This document shows positions 6,913 through 13,510 of a stretch of 15,418 nt of DNA, piece after piece. This DNA comes from an uncultured Chloroflexota bacterium (GTDB lineage Bacteria; Chloroflexota; Dehalococcoidia; UBA3495): NCBI GenBank assembly GCA_913052545.1, contig CAJXEF010000031.1, forward strand, positions 1-15,418, read 5' to 3'. A program made the position numbers and the translations under genes. Position 1 is the first letter of the stretch. Every line of letters starts with the position of its first letter. The notes under the pieces are model-generated. The model saw only the letters and a list, made by a program, of their open reading frames with translations. It did not search any database and had not been told where the DNA came from.

Positions 6913-7689
6913 TTATACCCTTGTTGCATTCCAAACGAAAGTCCTGACGGCCTCGAAATATTCTTCTAGCCCCACATGCATTAAGTTATTGTGTCCTGCT
7001 CCCCTGATTACGAGAATATGTTTATTTTCATTTTGAAAACTTTCAAACATATCATGTGCGTCGTTAACTGGAGCCAAAGTATCCACTTCACCATGTATAA
7101 CCAAAACCGGTATCTTAATAGAGCGAACTTTAGACTTATAAGCTTCTTCGAATTGCTCCATTTTTGGAGGAACCAATCCGTAAATAAATTGACCCAGAGA
7201 TGGTCTACCACTCTCTATAATCAGTCCCTTTAAATCAGAGTCCACATTAGCCGCGAGGTCAAAAGCGGAGTGTCTCCCCATCGACCTGCCCATCACATAG
7301 ATGTCACTCAAATACCCCTGATCCTTCAATAATTGAGTTAAGCCCCGCAATACTTTGGTGGAATCAGAAAGCATTGTCGTATAATTTGGCGATCCCCCGC
7401 TATTCCCATATCCCCTGTAGTCCGAAATAAAGAAATTCACACCTATACGATTATAAATAGGTGCAATCTCATCGTAATCAGCTGATGTTTCCCCATTTCC
7501 ATAAAAAAATAAAATTGTCGGGCTAGATTTATCAACAGGAAAAAACCGACACGAAAGACTAACCTCATCTTCAACATCAACTAGATGCAGTTCTGCTCCA
7601 TCAGGCACAGGTTTCAGAGTTTCACGAGGGAAAAAGGAGTTCCTGGAAATCTCATCTTTATCTAATTCTGTAAAATCCGGTAGAACCAT
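6913..7689 (-). CDS. Alpha/beta hydrolase (serine hydrolase, BEM46/ABHD13-like)
   Basis: A 258-residue alpha/beta hydrolase. ATG 7689 is preferred because AGGAG(T) lies 9 nt before it; an in-frame ATG at 7719 has no SD. The catalytic triad is complete: nucleophile Ser136 in G-R-S-M-G, Asp203 in HGEVDTLAPV, and His233 in GAGHNN. The oxyanion region reads FFYGNGE (61-67), and DYRGYGNSGGSP (90-101) is the Gly-rich loop seen in BEM46-type hydrolases. There is no signal peptide. The substrate is unknown: esters, thioesters or amides are possible. It lies 93 bp downstream of the HAD gene on the same strand and 126 bp before ilvE, so it may be the last gene of the catabolic unit. Confidence 0.87.
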   Translation of the reverse strand: MVLPDFTELDKDEISRNSFFPRETLKPVPDGAELHLVDVEDEVSLSCRFFPVDKSSPTILFFYGNGETSADYDEIAPIYNRIGVNFFISDYRGYGNSGGSPNYTTMLSDSTKVLRGLTQLLKDQGYLSDIYVMGRSMGRHSAFDLAANVDSDLKGLIIESGRPSLGQFIYGLVPPKMEQFEEAYKSKVRSIKIPVLVIHGEVDTLAPVNDAHDMFESFQNENKHILVIRGAGHNNLMHVGLEEYFEAVRTFVWNATRV

Positions 7690-7782
7690 GTCAACTCTAC
7701 TCCTGTAATTTATCCCCATAAAATATTGGATTTCGATAGCTTTGCTTCAAATTCAATTACCTCAACACAGCATTCAGGGGGA

Positions 7783-8487
7783 TTACCCTATTAAAGACTG
7801 AGCTAGCTGGTTGAAATCAGAAACTGAAATTTCTGGTAGATAGTCCGTGCAACCCATGGGTAAATTGTACCTATTGACGTACGCTGCTCTAAATCCACAG
7901 GCTCGAGCACCTATGACATCGAACGAATGGGCCGCCACCATCATTATCTGTCCGGGTTCCAGTTGCAATTTCTGAGCCGCTGCACGGTACACAGATGGAT
8001 GAGGTTTAAACATACCAACAATTTCAACTGAAATGATGTCTGAAAAATGGATCTTTATATTGTTTCTGGCCAGGTGTTCCAGATATCCTTGCCCACCGTT
8101 AGATAAGGCTACGAGCTTAAATTTCTCTGATAGCCTCCTCAGCCCTTCAACAGCATCCGGAAATGCCTGAAGCCCTTGATATTCTTCCATGAGTAATTCG
8201 ATCTCACCAGAAGCATATTCTATTTCATTCATATCCAGGCAATAGACGAGAGCCCTACGACAAGTCTCTAAATAACCGCTATGTCCGAGCATCAATATAT
8301 TGTCCTGATACTGTTCAATACGTTGGCGAGCTCTCCATTGATTCCAAAAGGTATCAGATTGAATTACTACGTTGTGTTTTTTTAAAAGGTTTTCTATTGG
8401 AGGAATCAAACTGCCAGACAAATCAAGTACCGTACCAAATATGTCGAATGCTAATGTATGAACTGGCCTGAAGTGAGAAATATTCAA
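7783..8487 (-). CDS. HAD-superfamily hydrolase, haloacid dehalogenase type II-like
   Basis: A 234-residue protein related to L-2-haloacid dehalogenases, which replace halogen by hydroxyl through an aspartyl ester. I chose the TTG at 8487 because GGGAG lies 7 nt upstream; a TTG at 8514 (243 residues) lacks a usable SD. Against the known L-DEX residues: nucleophile Asp15 and Thr19 in FDIFGT, Arg52 in WRARQ, Ser129-Asn130 in LSNGG, Lys161 and Tyr167 in FKPHPSVY, and Asp190 are all kept. The SSN triplet of L-DEX is A-A-H here, so its Ser and Asn positions are Ala185 and His187; the L-DEX halide-site Tyr in 'YGT' is Phe. The overall family is clear, but true dehalogenation versus another phosphatase or haloacid role is open. 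It lies 57 bp after the methyltransferase gene. Confidence 0.85.
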   Translation of the reverse strand: MNISHFRPVHTLAFDIFGTVLDLSGSLIPPIENLLKKHNVVIQSDTFWNQWRARQRIEQYQDNILMLGHSGYLETCRRALVYCLDMNEIEYASGEIELLMEEYQGLQAFPDAVEGLRRLSEKFKLVALSNGGQGYLEHLARNNIKIHFSDIISVEIVGMFKPHPSVYRAAAQKLQLEPGQIMMVAAHSFDVIGARACGFRAAYVNRYNLPMGCTDYLPEISVSDFNQLAQSLIG

Positions 8488-8544
8488 AAATTGACTCCCA
8501 TCGTTTGTGCGCAACCTACCGCGTAGCCCAAGATTCTTACTTAG

Positions 8545-9126
8545 TCATCCCGAATCTGAGGGAAATTTATGTTTTCTAGCTACTAGCCTAGCCAAGGAAT
8601 TCTCACCTAGCCACCCTTCTTCGTAACCAATAATTTGGAGTGAATCGCAAACTCTTTTGAGTTTCCCAGTTTCAGCCAAATATTGAGCCCTTGGGTGTTC
8701 ATGTCTCTCTAAATTAGGCTCTGTGAAAATCTCTGCCATGAAAATACCACCCGGTCTTAAACTGTCACAGATTATAGTAAACAAATCCGGCTGCCAGTAA
8801 TGGAAGCAAGTTATAACGTCAAATCCCCCGACAGGAAGAATCAATTCATCCAAATCTATTACCATTGTTTCAATGGTAAATCCACGTTTTTCGGCATTTG
8901 CGCTGGCTAAGCTGAGGGCTACCTCAGATATATCTATGGCTGTCACATTCAATCCCAAACCAGCCAACCATAAAGCTATGCGTCCGCTCCCTGAGGCGAT
9001 ATCTAAACCAAGTCCATCAGGTATCAGCCAAGTACGAAACTCTTCCAACCACGCCGGCGGGTCAACTGATAAGCATGTTTGACGAGAATATATCTCATCC
9101 CATTTTATTTGATCAAATTTAGACAC
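8545..9126 (-). CDS. Class I SAM-dependent methyltransferase
   Basis: A 193-residue methyltransferase. The GTG at 9126 gives the common family opening (M-S-K-F-D-x-I-K-W-D-E-x-Y); the frame also has a TTG at 9162 touching the upstream stop, without SD. Motif I, LGLDIASGSGR (39-49), binds the SAM adenosyl part; the acidic residue ending strand 2 is Asp65 in T-A-I-D-I-S. FDVITCFHYWQ (102-112) and LRPGGIFMAEIF (123-134) are motifs II-III. The HPRAQYL segment (144-150) resembles that of small TehB-like or thiol/halide methyltransferases, but I cannot name the acceptor. It follows the epoxide hydrolase by 36 bp and precedes the HAD gene, so it probably acts on the same substrate class or detoxifies an intermediate. 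Confidence 0.85.
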   Translation of the reverse strand: MSKFDQIKWDEIYSRQTCLSVDPPAWLEEFRTWLIPDGLGLDIASGSGRIALWLAGLGLNVTAIDISEVALSLASANAEKRGFTIETMVIDLDELILPVGGFDVITCFHYWQPDLFTIICDSLRPGGIFMAEIFTEPNLERHEHPRAQYLAETGKLKRVCDSLQIIGYEEGWLGENSLARLVARKHKFPSDSG

Positions 9127-9162
9127 AGGCCACCCGCCAATCGAATTCCGATATATGACCAA

Positions 9163-10314
9163 TCATCGGTACGACCTGTAAAAATCTCTTATATCCTCTA
9201 CCAATAAATCAGGTTCTTCCAACGCAGCGAAATGACCACCTCTATCCATTTCGGTCCAGCGGGAGACTTTATACGATCTTTCGGCCCATTCACGAGGAGG
9301 CACACTAATTTCAGCAGGGAATACTGCTATTCCTACGGGGGTAGGGATTTGATCTTCCTTACCTAATTCCCACGGATTATCTTGATTTTCCAAATACATC
9401 CTGACCGAGGATCCTATAGTTTGTGTTACCCAATATATAGTTATATTTGTTAATAGTTCGTCCTTTGTAAATTTTCGTTCTACGTCACCCCCACAATCAC
9501 TCCACGCCCGATATTTTTCAACTATCCAAGCTGCTAATCCAACAGGGGAATCATTCAAGCCATAGGACAGTGTCTGTGGTTTAGTCCCTTGAATATGACT
9601 ATAACCTCCCTCTTCCCGATTCCACTTTAGCCGCTTATCTATAAGACTTTGCTCAGCTTTGCTTAATGGCCGGGAGCCTTCTCCTAAATAAGGTAAAGGT
9701 CGGGTCACGGATGTCAGATGTATGGCGATCAAGTTATCAGAGTGATTCTTTCCTAACCAAGAGGTGACGCCAGCTCCTAAATCGCCCCCATGTGCTCCGT
9801 ATTGCTTATACCCTAAGTTTAGCGTCATGAGTTGGTTCCACATGCCAGAGACCTTCCCCACGTCCATCCCTGGACGTGGGGCCGAATCGGAGAATCCGAA
9901 ACCCGGAAGTGAAGGAGCGACTACATCGAAGGCATCCGAAGGATCTCCTCCATAGGAGGCGGGATCTGATAGCAGGGGTATGATTTTATGCATTTCATAA
10001 AATGTGCTAGGCCATCCATGGGTGATAAGTATGGGTAAAGGATTAGGCCCTTTCCCTTTCTCATAAATAAAATGAATATTTAGTCCTTCAACTTGAGATT
10101 TAAATTGTTGAAAGGTATTTAACTTCCTCTCTTGGGCACGCCAATCAAATTCAGTAGCCCAATACCTGACTAATTCTTTTAGATAATCTAAATTGCTACC
10201 GTAGTCCCAGGATACTCCTGGGAGCTCGTCAGGCCAGCGTACATTATTCAGCCTTTGTCTTAGATCAAGCAGAACTGATTCCGGAATGGTTATGGTAAAA
10301 GGATTCAGAGTCAT
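9163..10314 (-). CDS. Epoxide hydrolase (EHN + alpha/beta hydrolase)
   Basis: A 383-residue microsomal-type epoxide hydrolase that adds water to an epoxide to give a diol. The ATG at 10314 follows an unusually long purine SD (10330-10321) by 6 nt. Residues 1-100 are the EHN N-terminal domain (FTITIPES, LRQRL, RWPDE). The hydrolase domain has HGWP (99-102) for the oxyanion site, SLPGFGFSD (135-143), the nucleophile Asp178 in G-G-D-L-G, and His361 in RGGHFAALEEPD. Tyr307 in RMYLEN is in the place of a lid Tyr that polarises the epoxide. It lies 38 bp after the amidohydrolase. Its coding strand contains a perfect 10-bp GC-rich stem-loop at 9856-9881. The substrate is not predictable. Confidence 0.93.
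   Translation of the reverse strand: MTLNPFTITIPESVLLDLRQRLNNVRWPDELPGVSWDYGSNLDYLKELVRYWATEFDWRAQERKLNTFQQFKSQVEGLNIHFIYEKGKGPNPLPILITHGWPSTFYEMHKIIPLLSDPASYGGDPSDAFDVVAPSLPGFGFSDSAPRPGMDVGKVSGMWNQLMTLNLGYKQYGAHGGDLGAGVTSWLGKNHSDNLIAIHLTSVTRPLPYLGEGSRPLSKAEQSLIDKRLKWNREEGGYSHIQGTKPQTLSYGLNDSPVGLAAWIVEKYRAWSDCGGDVERKFTKDELLTNITIYWVTQTIGSSVRMYLENQDNPWELGKEDQIPTPVGIAVFPAEISVPPREWAERSYKVSRWTEMDRGGHFAALEEPDLLVEDIRDFYRSYR
9856..9881. repeat. Perfect GC-rich inverted repeat inside the epoxide hydrolase gene
   Basis: CCCCACGTCC (9856-9865) and GGACGTGGGG (9872-9881) are exact reverse complements around a 6-nt loop. The repeat encodes residues around P146-R-P-G-M-D-V-G-K of the epoxide hydrolase. 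A 10-bp stem with eight G-C pairs is strongly folding for this AT-rich sequence. No U-run follows in the mRNA direction, so it is not an intrinsic terminator. Confidence 0.7.
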
Positions 10315-10352
10315 ATAAATCCCTCCTCCTACGACTAAACTAAGTGCTTCAA

Positions 10353-11360
10353 TTATTCGGCGATTGAATAAATTCTGACCGCGTTATCGTGGAACAAAGC
10401 AGCACGTTCAGAAGATGAATAACCCATTGAAAGTCGTTTAAAAGCGTTATACACGACGTTATACGAGTATGAGACTTTATCGACCGGGAAATTGCTTTCA
10501 AACATGCACCTTTCCACCCCGAATTGTTCTATACAATATTCCATTAACGGTTTGAGGGACACGGATAATTCTTCAGATCCAACAGGTTGAGAACGTTGAG
10601 ACCAATCAAACCCGTAACGAGCTTGCCCTACTCCACCTAATTTCATAACCACGTTGGAACAATTAGATAAAGTAGCAATCCCTCGACGCCATTCTTCCAG
10701 TACTTCATCATCTTTGTTCGCATATGGTCCGATCCGTAAAAGTCCACCGATATGATTCACAACGATAGTAAGGTCAGGTATTGCTGTAGCGAAATCAGCC
10801 AGTTCTCCAAGTTGTGGGAAATAAAGGGAATTTTCTAAAATAAACCCCATATCTGATAATTGCCGAGCCCCATCACGATAAGATTGCGTAGAAAGAGCTC
10901 CTTGGATTTCCCTATCAAGAATTTCTGGGTTAGCATCCCACCCAACAGAGTGTCTGATACCTCTGAATCGATCGGGACTCGCAGATGCTAAGGCTTCCAA
11001 TACCGGACGCACACTGTTACCCAATTTCAGATCTGCCTTGCCTATTATGGCTGCGGCCGCTCTAGGAGACCCTACCTGACCTGCACTCACTAATTTATCA
11101 ACAAACTCTACCTCACCAACTGACCGCATTTCATCTGGACCATCAGTCCGATATTCAGCACTGACTTCTATGAAAACGGTAGATAACACGTTATGGCCAC
11201 TTGTTAAATCAGCCATTAATTCGGGCAATAAATACTGTTGGTAGGCTAGTGGCTCAGGACGATGAACCCATAAATGATGGTGGGGATCACATATAGGTAA
11301 ATCGGGGTCCAAAGGGGGTTCCTGAGTTTGCTCCAACCATTCACTGTCTCCTATCGCCAT
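10353..11360 (-). CDS. Amidohydrolase-family metal hydrolase (Amidohydro_2, TIM barrel)
   Basis: A 335-residue TIM-barrel hydrolase of the Amidohydro_2 group (2-pyrone-4,6-dicarboxylate lactonase / ACMSD-like). ATG 11360 follows GGGAG by 6 nt. The metal-site strand reads C-D-P-H-H-H-L-W (24-31). RGIRHSVGW (133-141), the conserved VNHIGG (201-206) and the C-terminal FESNFPVDK (287-295), whose Asp294 is the likely catalytic base, complete the pattern. Members hydrolyse lactones or decarboxylate ring-cleavage products, and some act on other C-O or C-N bonds; this protein's substrate is not evident. It is the first gene of the minus-strand block and has a good promoter at 11463-11435. Location next to an epoxide hydrolase suggests a catabolic pathway for a cyclic compound. 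Confidence 0.9.
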   Translation of the reverse strand: MAIGDSEWLEQTQEPPLDPDLPICDPHHHLWVHRPEPLAYQQYLLPELMADLTSGHNVLSTVFIEVSAEYRTDGPDEMRSVGEVEFVDKLVSAGQVGSPRAAAAIIGKADLKLGNSVRPVLEALASASPDRFRGIRHSVGWDANPEILDREIQGALSTQSYRDGARQLSDMGFILENSLYFPQLGELADFATAIPDLTIVVNHIGGLLRIGPYANKDDEVLEEWRRGIATLSNCSNVVMKLGGVGQARYGFDWSQRSQPVGSEELSVSLKPLMEYCIEQFGVERCMFESNFPVDKVSYSYNVVYNAFKRLSMGYSSSERAALFHDNAVRIYSIAE

Positions 11361-11434
11361 CTCTAACTCCCGTACAAAAGTTATTTAAACTAGGATCTGA
11401 CTACGTCTAATAAAATCCAAGCTAATTATTGACG

Positions 11435-11463
11435 ATTATGCCAGTGGGAACTAATCTTGTCCA
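11435..11463 (-). promoter_or_regulatory. Promoter for the amidohydrolase gene block
   Basis: On the minus strand, TGGACA (11463-11458) and CATAAT (11440-11435) each match five of six consensus bases and are exactly 17 nt apart. Transcription would start near 11428, about 68 nt before the ATG. Its -35 overlaps the -35 of the rph promoter on the opposite strand. Confidence 0.6.
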
Positions 11464-11484
11464 AGTTCTAGCCAAAAGTATAGA
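11457..11484 (+). promoter_or_regulatory. Candidate rph promoter overlapping the divergent -35
   Basis: TTGTCC (11457-11462) and TATAGA (11479-11484) are 16 nt apart, each with four of six consensus matches. A start near 11491 would give a leader of about 60 nt holding the inverted repeat at 11498-11532. The shared -35 block CTTGTCCAAG (11456-11465) has inverted CTTG/CAAG ends. A weaker TTGACG at 11429-11434 is an alternative -35. Confidence 0.42.
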
Positions 11485-11497
11485 GCTAAATAAAAAA

Positions 11498-11532
11498 TCG
11501 ATTAAGGTTGGGATTTGGTTAAACTTAATCGA
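11498..11532. repeat. Inverted repeat in the rph leader
   Basis: TCGATTAAG (11498-11506) is the exact reverse complement of CTTAATCGA (11524-11532), separated by 17 nt. The second arm ends 6 nt before the SD AAAGGTG (11539-11545) of rph. It may be an operator for a dimeric regulator or a leader RNA hairpin close to the ribosome site. Confidence 0.55.
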
Positions 11533-11550
11533 GGTTACAAAGGTGTTTAA

Positions 11551-12279
11551 GTGAGTACATTACCGTTACGGATTGATGGCCGCGTTTGGGACGAGCCGCG
11601 AGAAACCACAATAGATCCGAGTTTCCAAAAATTTGCTGAAGGCTCTGCATTAATAGCGGTCGGATCTACCAAAGTTCTTTGCGCCGCATCTGTGGAAGAA
11701 CAGGTGCCACCCTTCATGCGAGGACAAGGTAAGGGTTGGGTAACAGCAGAATACAATATGTTACCAAGATCGACTAACACTCGTATCTCTCGAGACCGTG
11801 GTCACAATAGCGGGAGATCACAAGAAATACAACGGCTTATTGGACGATCTTTGAGATCCGTAATTAATATGGAAAGCTTGGGAGAACGGACAGTACACAT
11901 AGATTGCGACGTTATCCAAGCAGACGGCGGTACAAGGACCGCAGCTATTACAGGATCTTACGTGGCCTTGTACCAGGCCATCAGAACTCTGTTGGATGAA
12001 GGATTGTTGTTTGAGAGCCCAATAAGCGTCCCCGTGGCGGCAATTAGTGTTGGATTGGTTGACGGGGAACTAATGTTGGATTTGTGCTATGAAGAAGACT
12101 CTAAAGCTCAGGTCGACTTCAATATAGTTTCAACAGAGAACGGTGAGCTAGTTGAACTCCAAGGAGCCACGGAAGCTGCACCATTCCCCCGACATCGGGT
12201 AGCAGAAGTATTGGCTTTGGCATCACGAGGAATGGAATATCTTTTCAATAAACAACGGGCAGCTATCCAACAAATTTAA
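11551..12279 (+). CDS. rph: Ribonuclease PH
   Basis: Phosphate-dependent 3'-5' exoribonuclease that trims tRNA precursors as a ring of subunits. The GTG start follows AAAGGTG by 5 nt. The 242 residues have the family blocks in order: R-I-D-G-R (7-11), GKGWVTAEYNMLPRST, the Arg-rich R-I-S-R-D-R segment, GRSQEIQRLIGRSLRS, DCDVIQADGGTRTAAITGS, DLCYEEDSKAQVDFNIV, and V-E-L-Q-G-A-T-E-A-A. Phosphate-site and metal-site residues of these blocks are present. In many bacteria rph is next to the RdgB-type nucleotide pyrophosphatase gene; here the next gene, 41 bp on, is an HtrA protease instead. RNase PH is the second-best-supported name in the window after ilvE. Confidence 0.97.
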   Translation: MSTLPLRIDGRVWDEPRETTIDPSFQKFAEGSALIAVGSTKVLCAASVEEQVPPFMRGQGKGWVTAEYNMLPRSTNTRISRDRGHNSGRSQEIQRLIGRSLRSVINMESLGERTVHIDCDVIQADGGTRTAAITGSYVALYQAIRTLLDEGLLFESPISVPVAAISVGLVDGELMLDLCYEEDSKAQVDFNIVSTENGELVELQGATEAAPFPRHRVAEVLALASRGMEYLFNKQRAAIQQI

Positions 12280-12320
12280 CCCATGCTATCCGGAAAATAT
12301 CCATTCCACCAGTTACGAAC

Positions 12321-13478
12321 ATGGCAAATACCAAACATTACATTCATATTCTATTGATCGTGGCCACTATCTGTGGTTCATTAGTATCGTGTAGTTCTTT
12401 AGAGACACCAGCCGATAATCAACCTCCTTCTGCCGAAATCCACACTGATAACCAACCCGACCGAACGCCTGACGGCAACCCTAATGAAATAAAGGCTCAG
12501 AACTTATCTAATTCATTAGAGTTTGGCCTCCTAAACGTAGCAAATACTGTTGAGAAAGTAAGACCATCTGTGGTTTCGATTGTTTCCGAAACAATAGTAA
12601 GAAGCAGGTATGGAATGGTACGTCCGGTTTTCGGAAGCGGAACTGGAGTCATTTTTGCGCCGAGTGGATTAGTACTAACTAATAATCATGTCATCGAAAA
12701 ATCCAAGATCATCACAGTAACAATGGAGGACGGAACTCAAGAAAAGGCCAATTTAATAGGGTCAGACCCAATGTCCGATCTTGCCGTCCTCAAATTACCC
12801 AACGGACCTTACTCCTATTTGCCATTATCTGTTGACAATGGTCCTCGGGTTGGGGATTGGGTTATCGCAATTGGTAACGCATTAGCCCTCCCTGGGGGCC
12901 CTACCGTCACTGTCGGCGTTATTTCTGCTTTAGGAAGATCGTTAGAAGTCGCCAACGGCATCACCCTCTTCGACCTGATCCAAACAGATACAGTAATTAA
13001 CCCCGGAAGTAGTGGGGGCCCACTCTTAAATCTTTCCGGAGAATTGGTTGGAATTAACACAGCCGTCCAGCGCTTTTCTGATGCCGGCACTTTAGTGGAA
13101 GGTGTTGGCTTCGCTATTAACGTTGAAACAGCTAATTTGATCTCTCAGCAATTAGTAGAATTAGGGCGTGTTAGATGGGCTTGGATAGGTGCATTTCTAG
13201 ACGACCTTAACCCACAAATGGCCGCAGAGGCGGGATTACCAATCAGAGAAGGTGTAGTGGTATTAAACCTCTTCAAAGATGGGCCCGCTCACAAATCTGG
13301 GATCAGGCGAGGAGATATCATACTATCTTTAAATGACCATAAGATTGGAACCACCCAGACATTGGCTAAACACATGCGCCAAAATTTCATCCCTGGTGAA
13401 ACAATCCAAGTAGGGTTATACCGGAATGGAGAAAGGATCACCATTCCGGTATTGCTGGAGGAAAGGCCTAGAATCTAA
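12321..13478 (+). CDS. HtrA/DegP-type serine protease, predicted lipoprotein, one PDZ domain
   Basis: Envelope quality-control protease of the S1C family, 385 residues. The N-terminus is a lipoprotein signal: basic residues, a hydrophobic core (8-22), and lipobox L21-V-S-C24, so Cys24 should carry lipid. A polar Pro/Asn/Asp-rich tether (25-65) leads to the trypsin-like domain (about 75-280) with the triad His123 (TNNHVIE), Asp153 (PMSDLAVL) and Ser231 in G-S-S-G-G-P; the usual Asn before the catalytic Ser is Ser here. A single PDZ domain follows (about 290-380; GVVVLNLFKDGPAHKSGIRRGDII). No SD is visible before ATG 12321. Many bacterial HtrA proteins are held by a transmembrane helix or are soluble; a lipid anchor is a variation. 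It likely shares a transcript with rph. Confidence 0.93.
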   Translation: MANTKHYIHILLIVATICGSLVSCSSLETPADNQPPSAEIHTDNQPDRTPDGNPNEIKAQNLSNSLEFGLLNVANTVEKVRPSVVSIVSETIVRSRYGMVRPVFGSGTGVIFAPSGLVLTNNHVIEKSKIITVTMEDGTQEKANLIGSDPMSDLAVLKLPNGPYSYLPLSVDNGPRVGDWVIAIGNALALPGGPTVTVGVISALGRSLEVANGITLFDLIQTDTVINPGSSGGPLLNLSGELVGINTAVQRFSDAGTLVEGVGFAINVETANLISQQLVELGRVRWAWIGAFLDDLNPQMAAEAGLPIREGVVVLNLFKDGPAHKSGIRRGDIILSLNDHKIGTTQTLAKHMRQNFIPGETIQVGLYRNGERITIPVLLEERPRI

Positions 13479-13485
13479 CTGCAGA

Positions 13486-13501
13486 AATATCCTAGGATAT
13501 T
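13486..13501. repeat. 16-bp perfect palindrome between converging genes
   Basis: AATATCCTAGGATATT reads the same on both strands with no spacer. It lies in the 32-bp gap between the stops of the HtrA and M16 genes. As RNA it could form only a short stem (the central bases must loop), so terminator function is weak; it may simply be a chance palindrome or a protein-binding site. Confidence 0.45.
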
Positions 13502-13510
13502 GGTGTGATG

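Noticed and set aside
6767..7233. Overlapping short plus-strand frames across the ilvE/hydrolase gap
   Set aside because: They overlap conserved minus-strand coding sequence and the ilvE promoter, lack SD sites and give unrecognisable proteins.
8488..8514. Longer N-terminus of the HAD protein starting with TTG at 8514
   Set aside because: No usable SD before it, whereas the TTG at 8487 has GGGAG at 7 nt and gives a normal family N-terminus. It cannot be excluded.
9127..9162. Longer N-terminus of the methyltransferase from TTG 9162
   Set aside because: It abuts the epoxide hydrolase stop without an SD, and the extra 12 residues do not resemble the family start, which fits GTG 9126.
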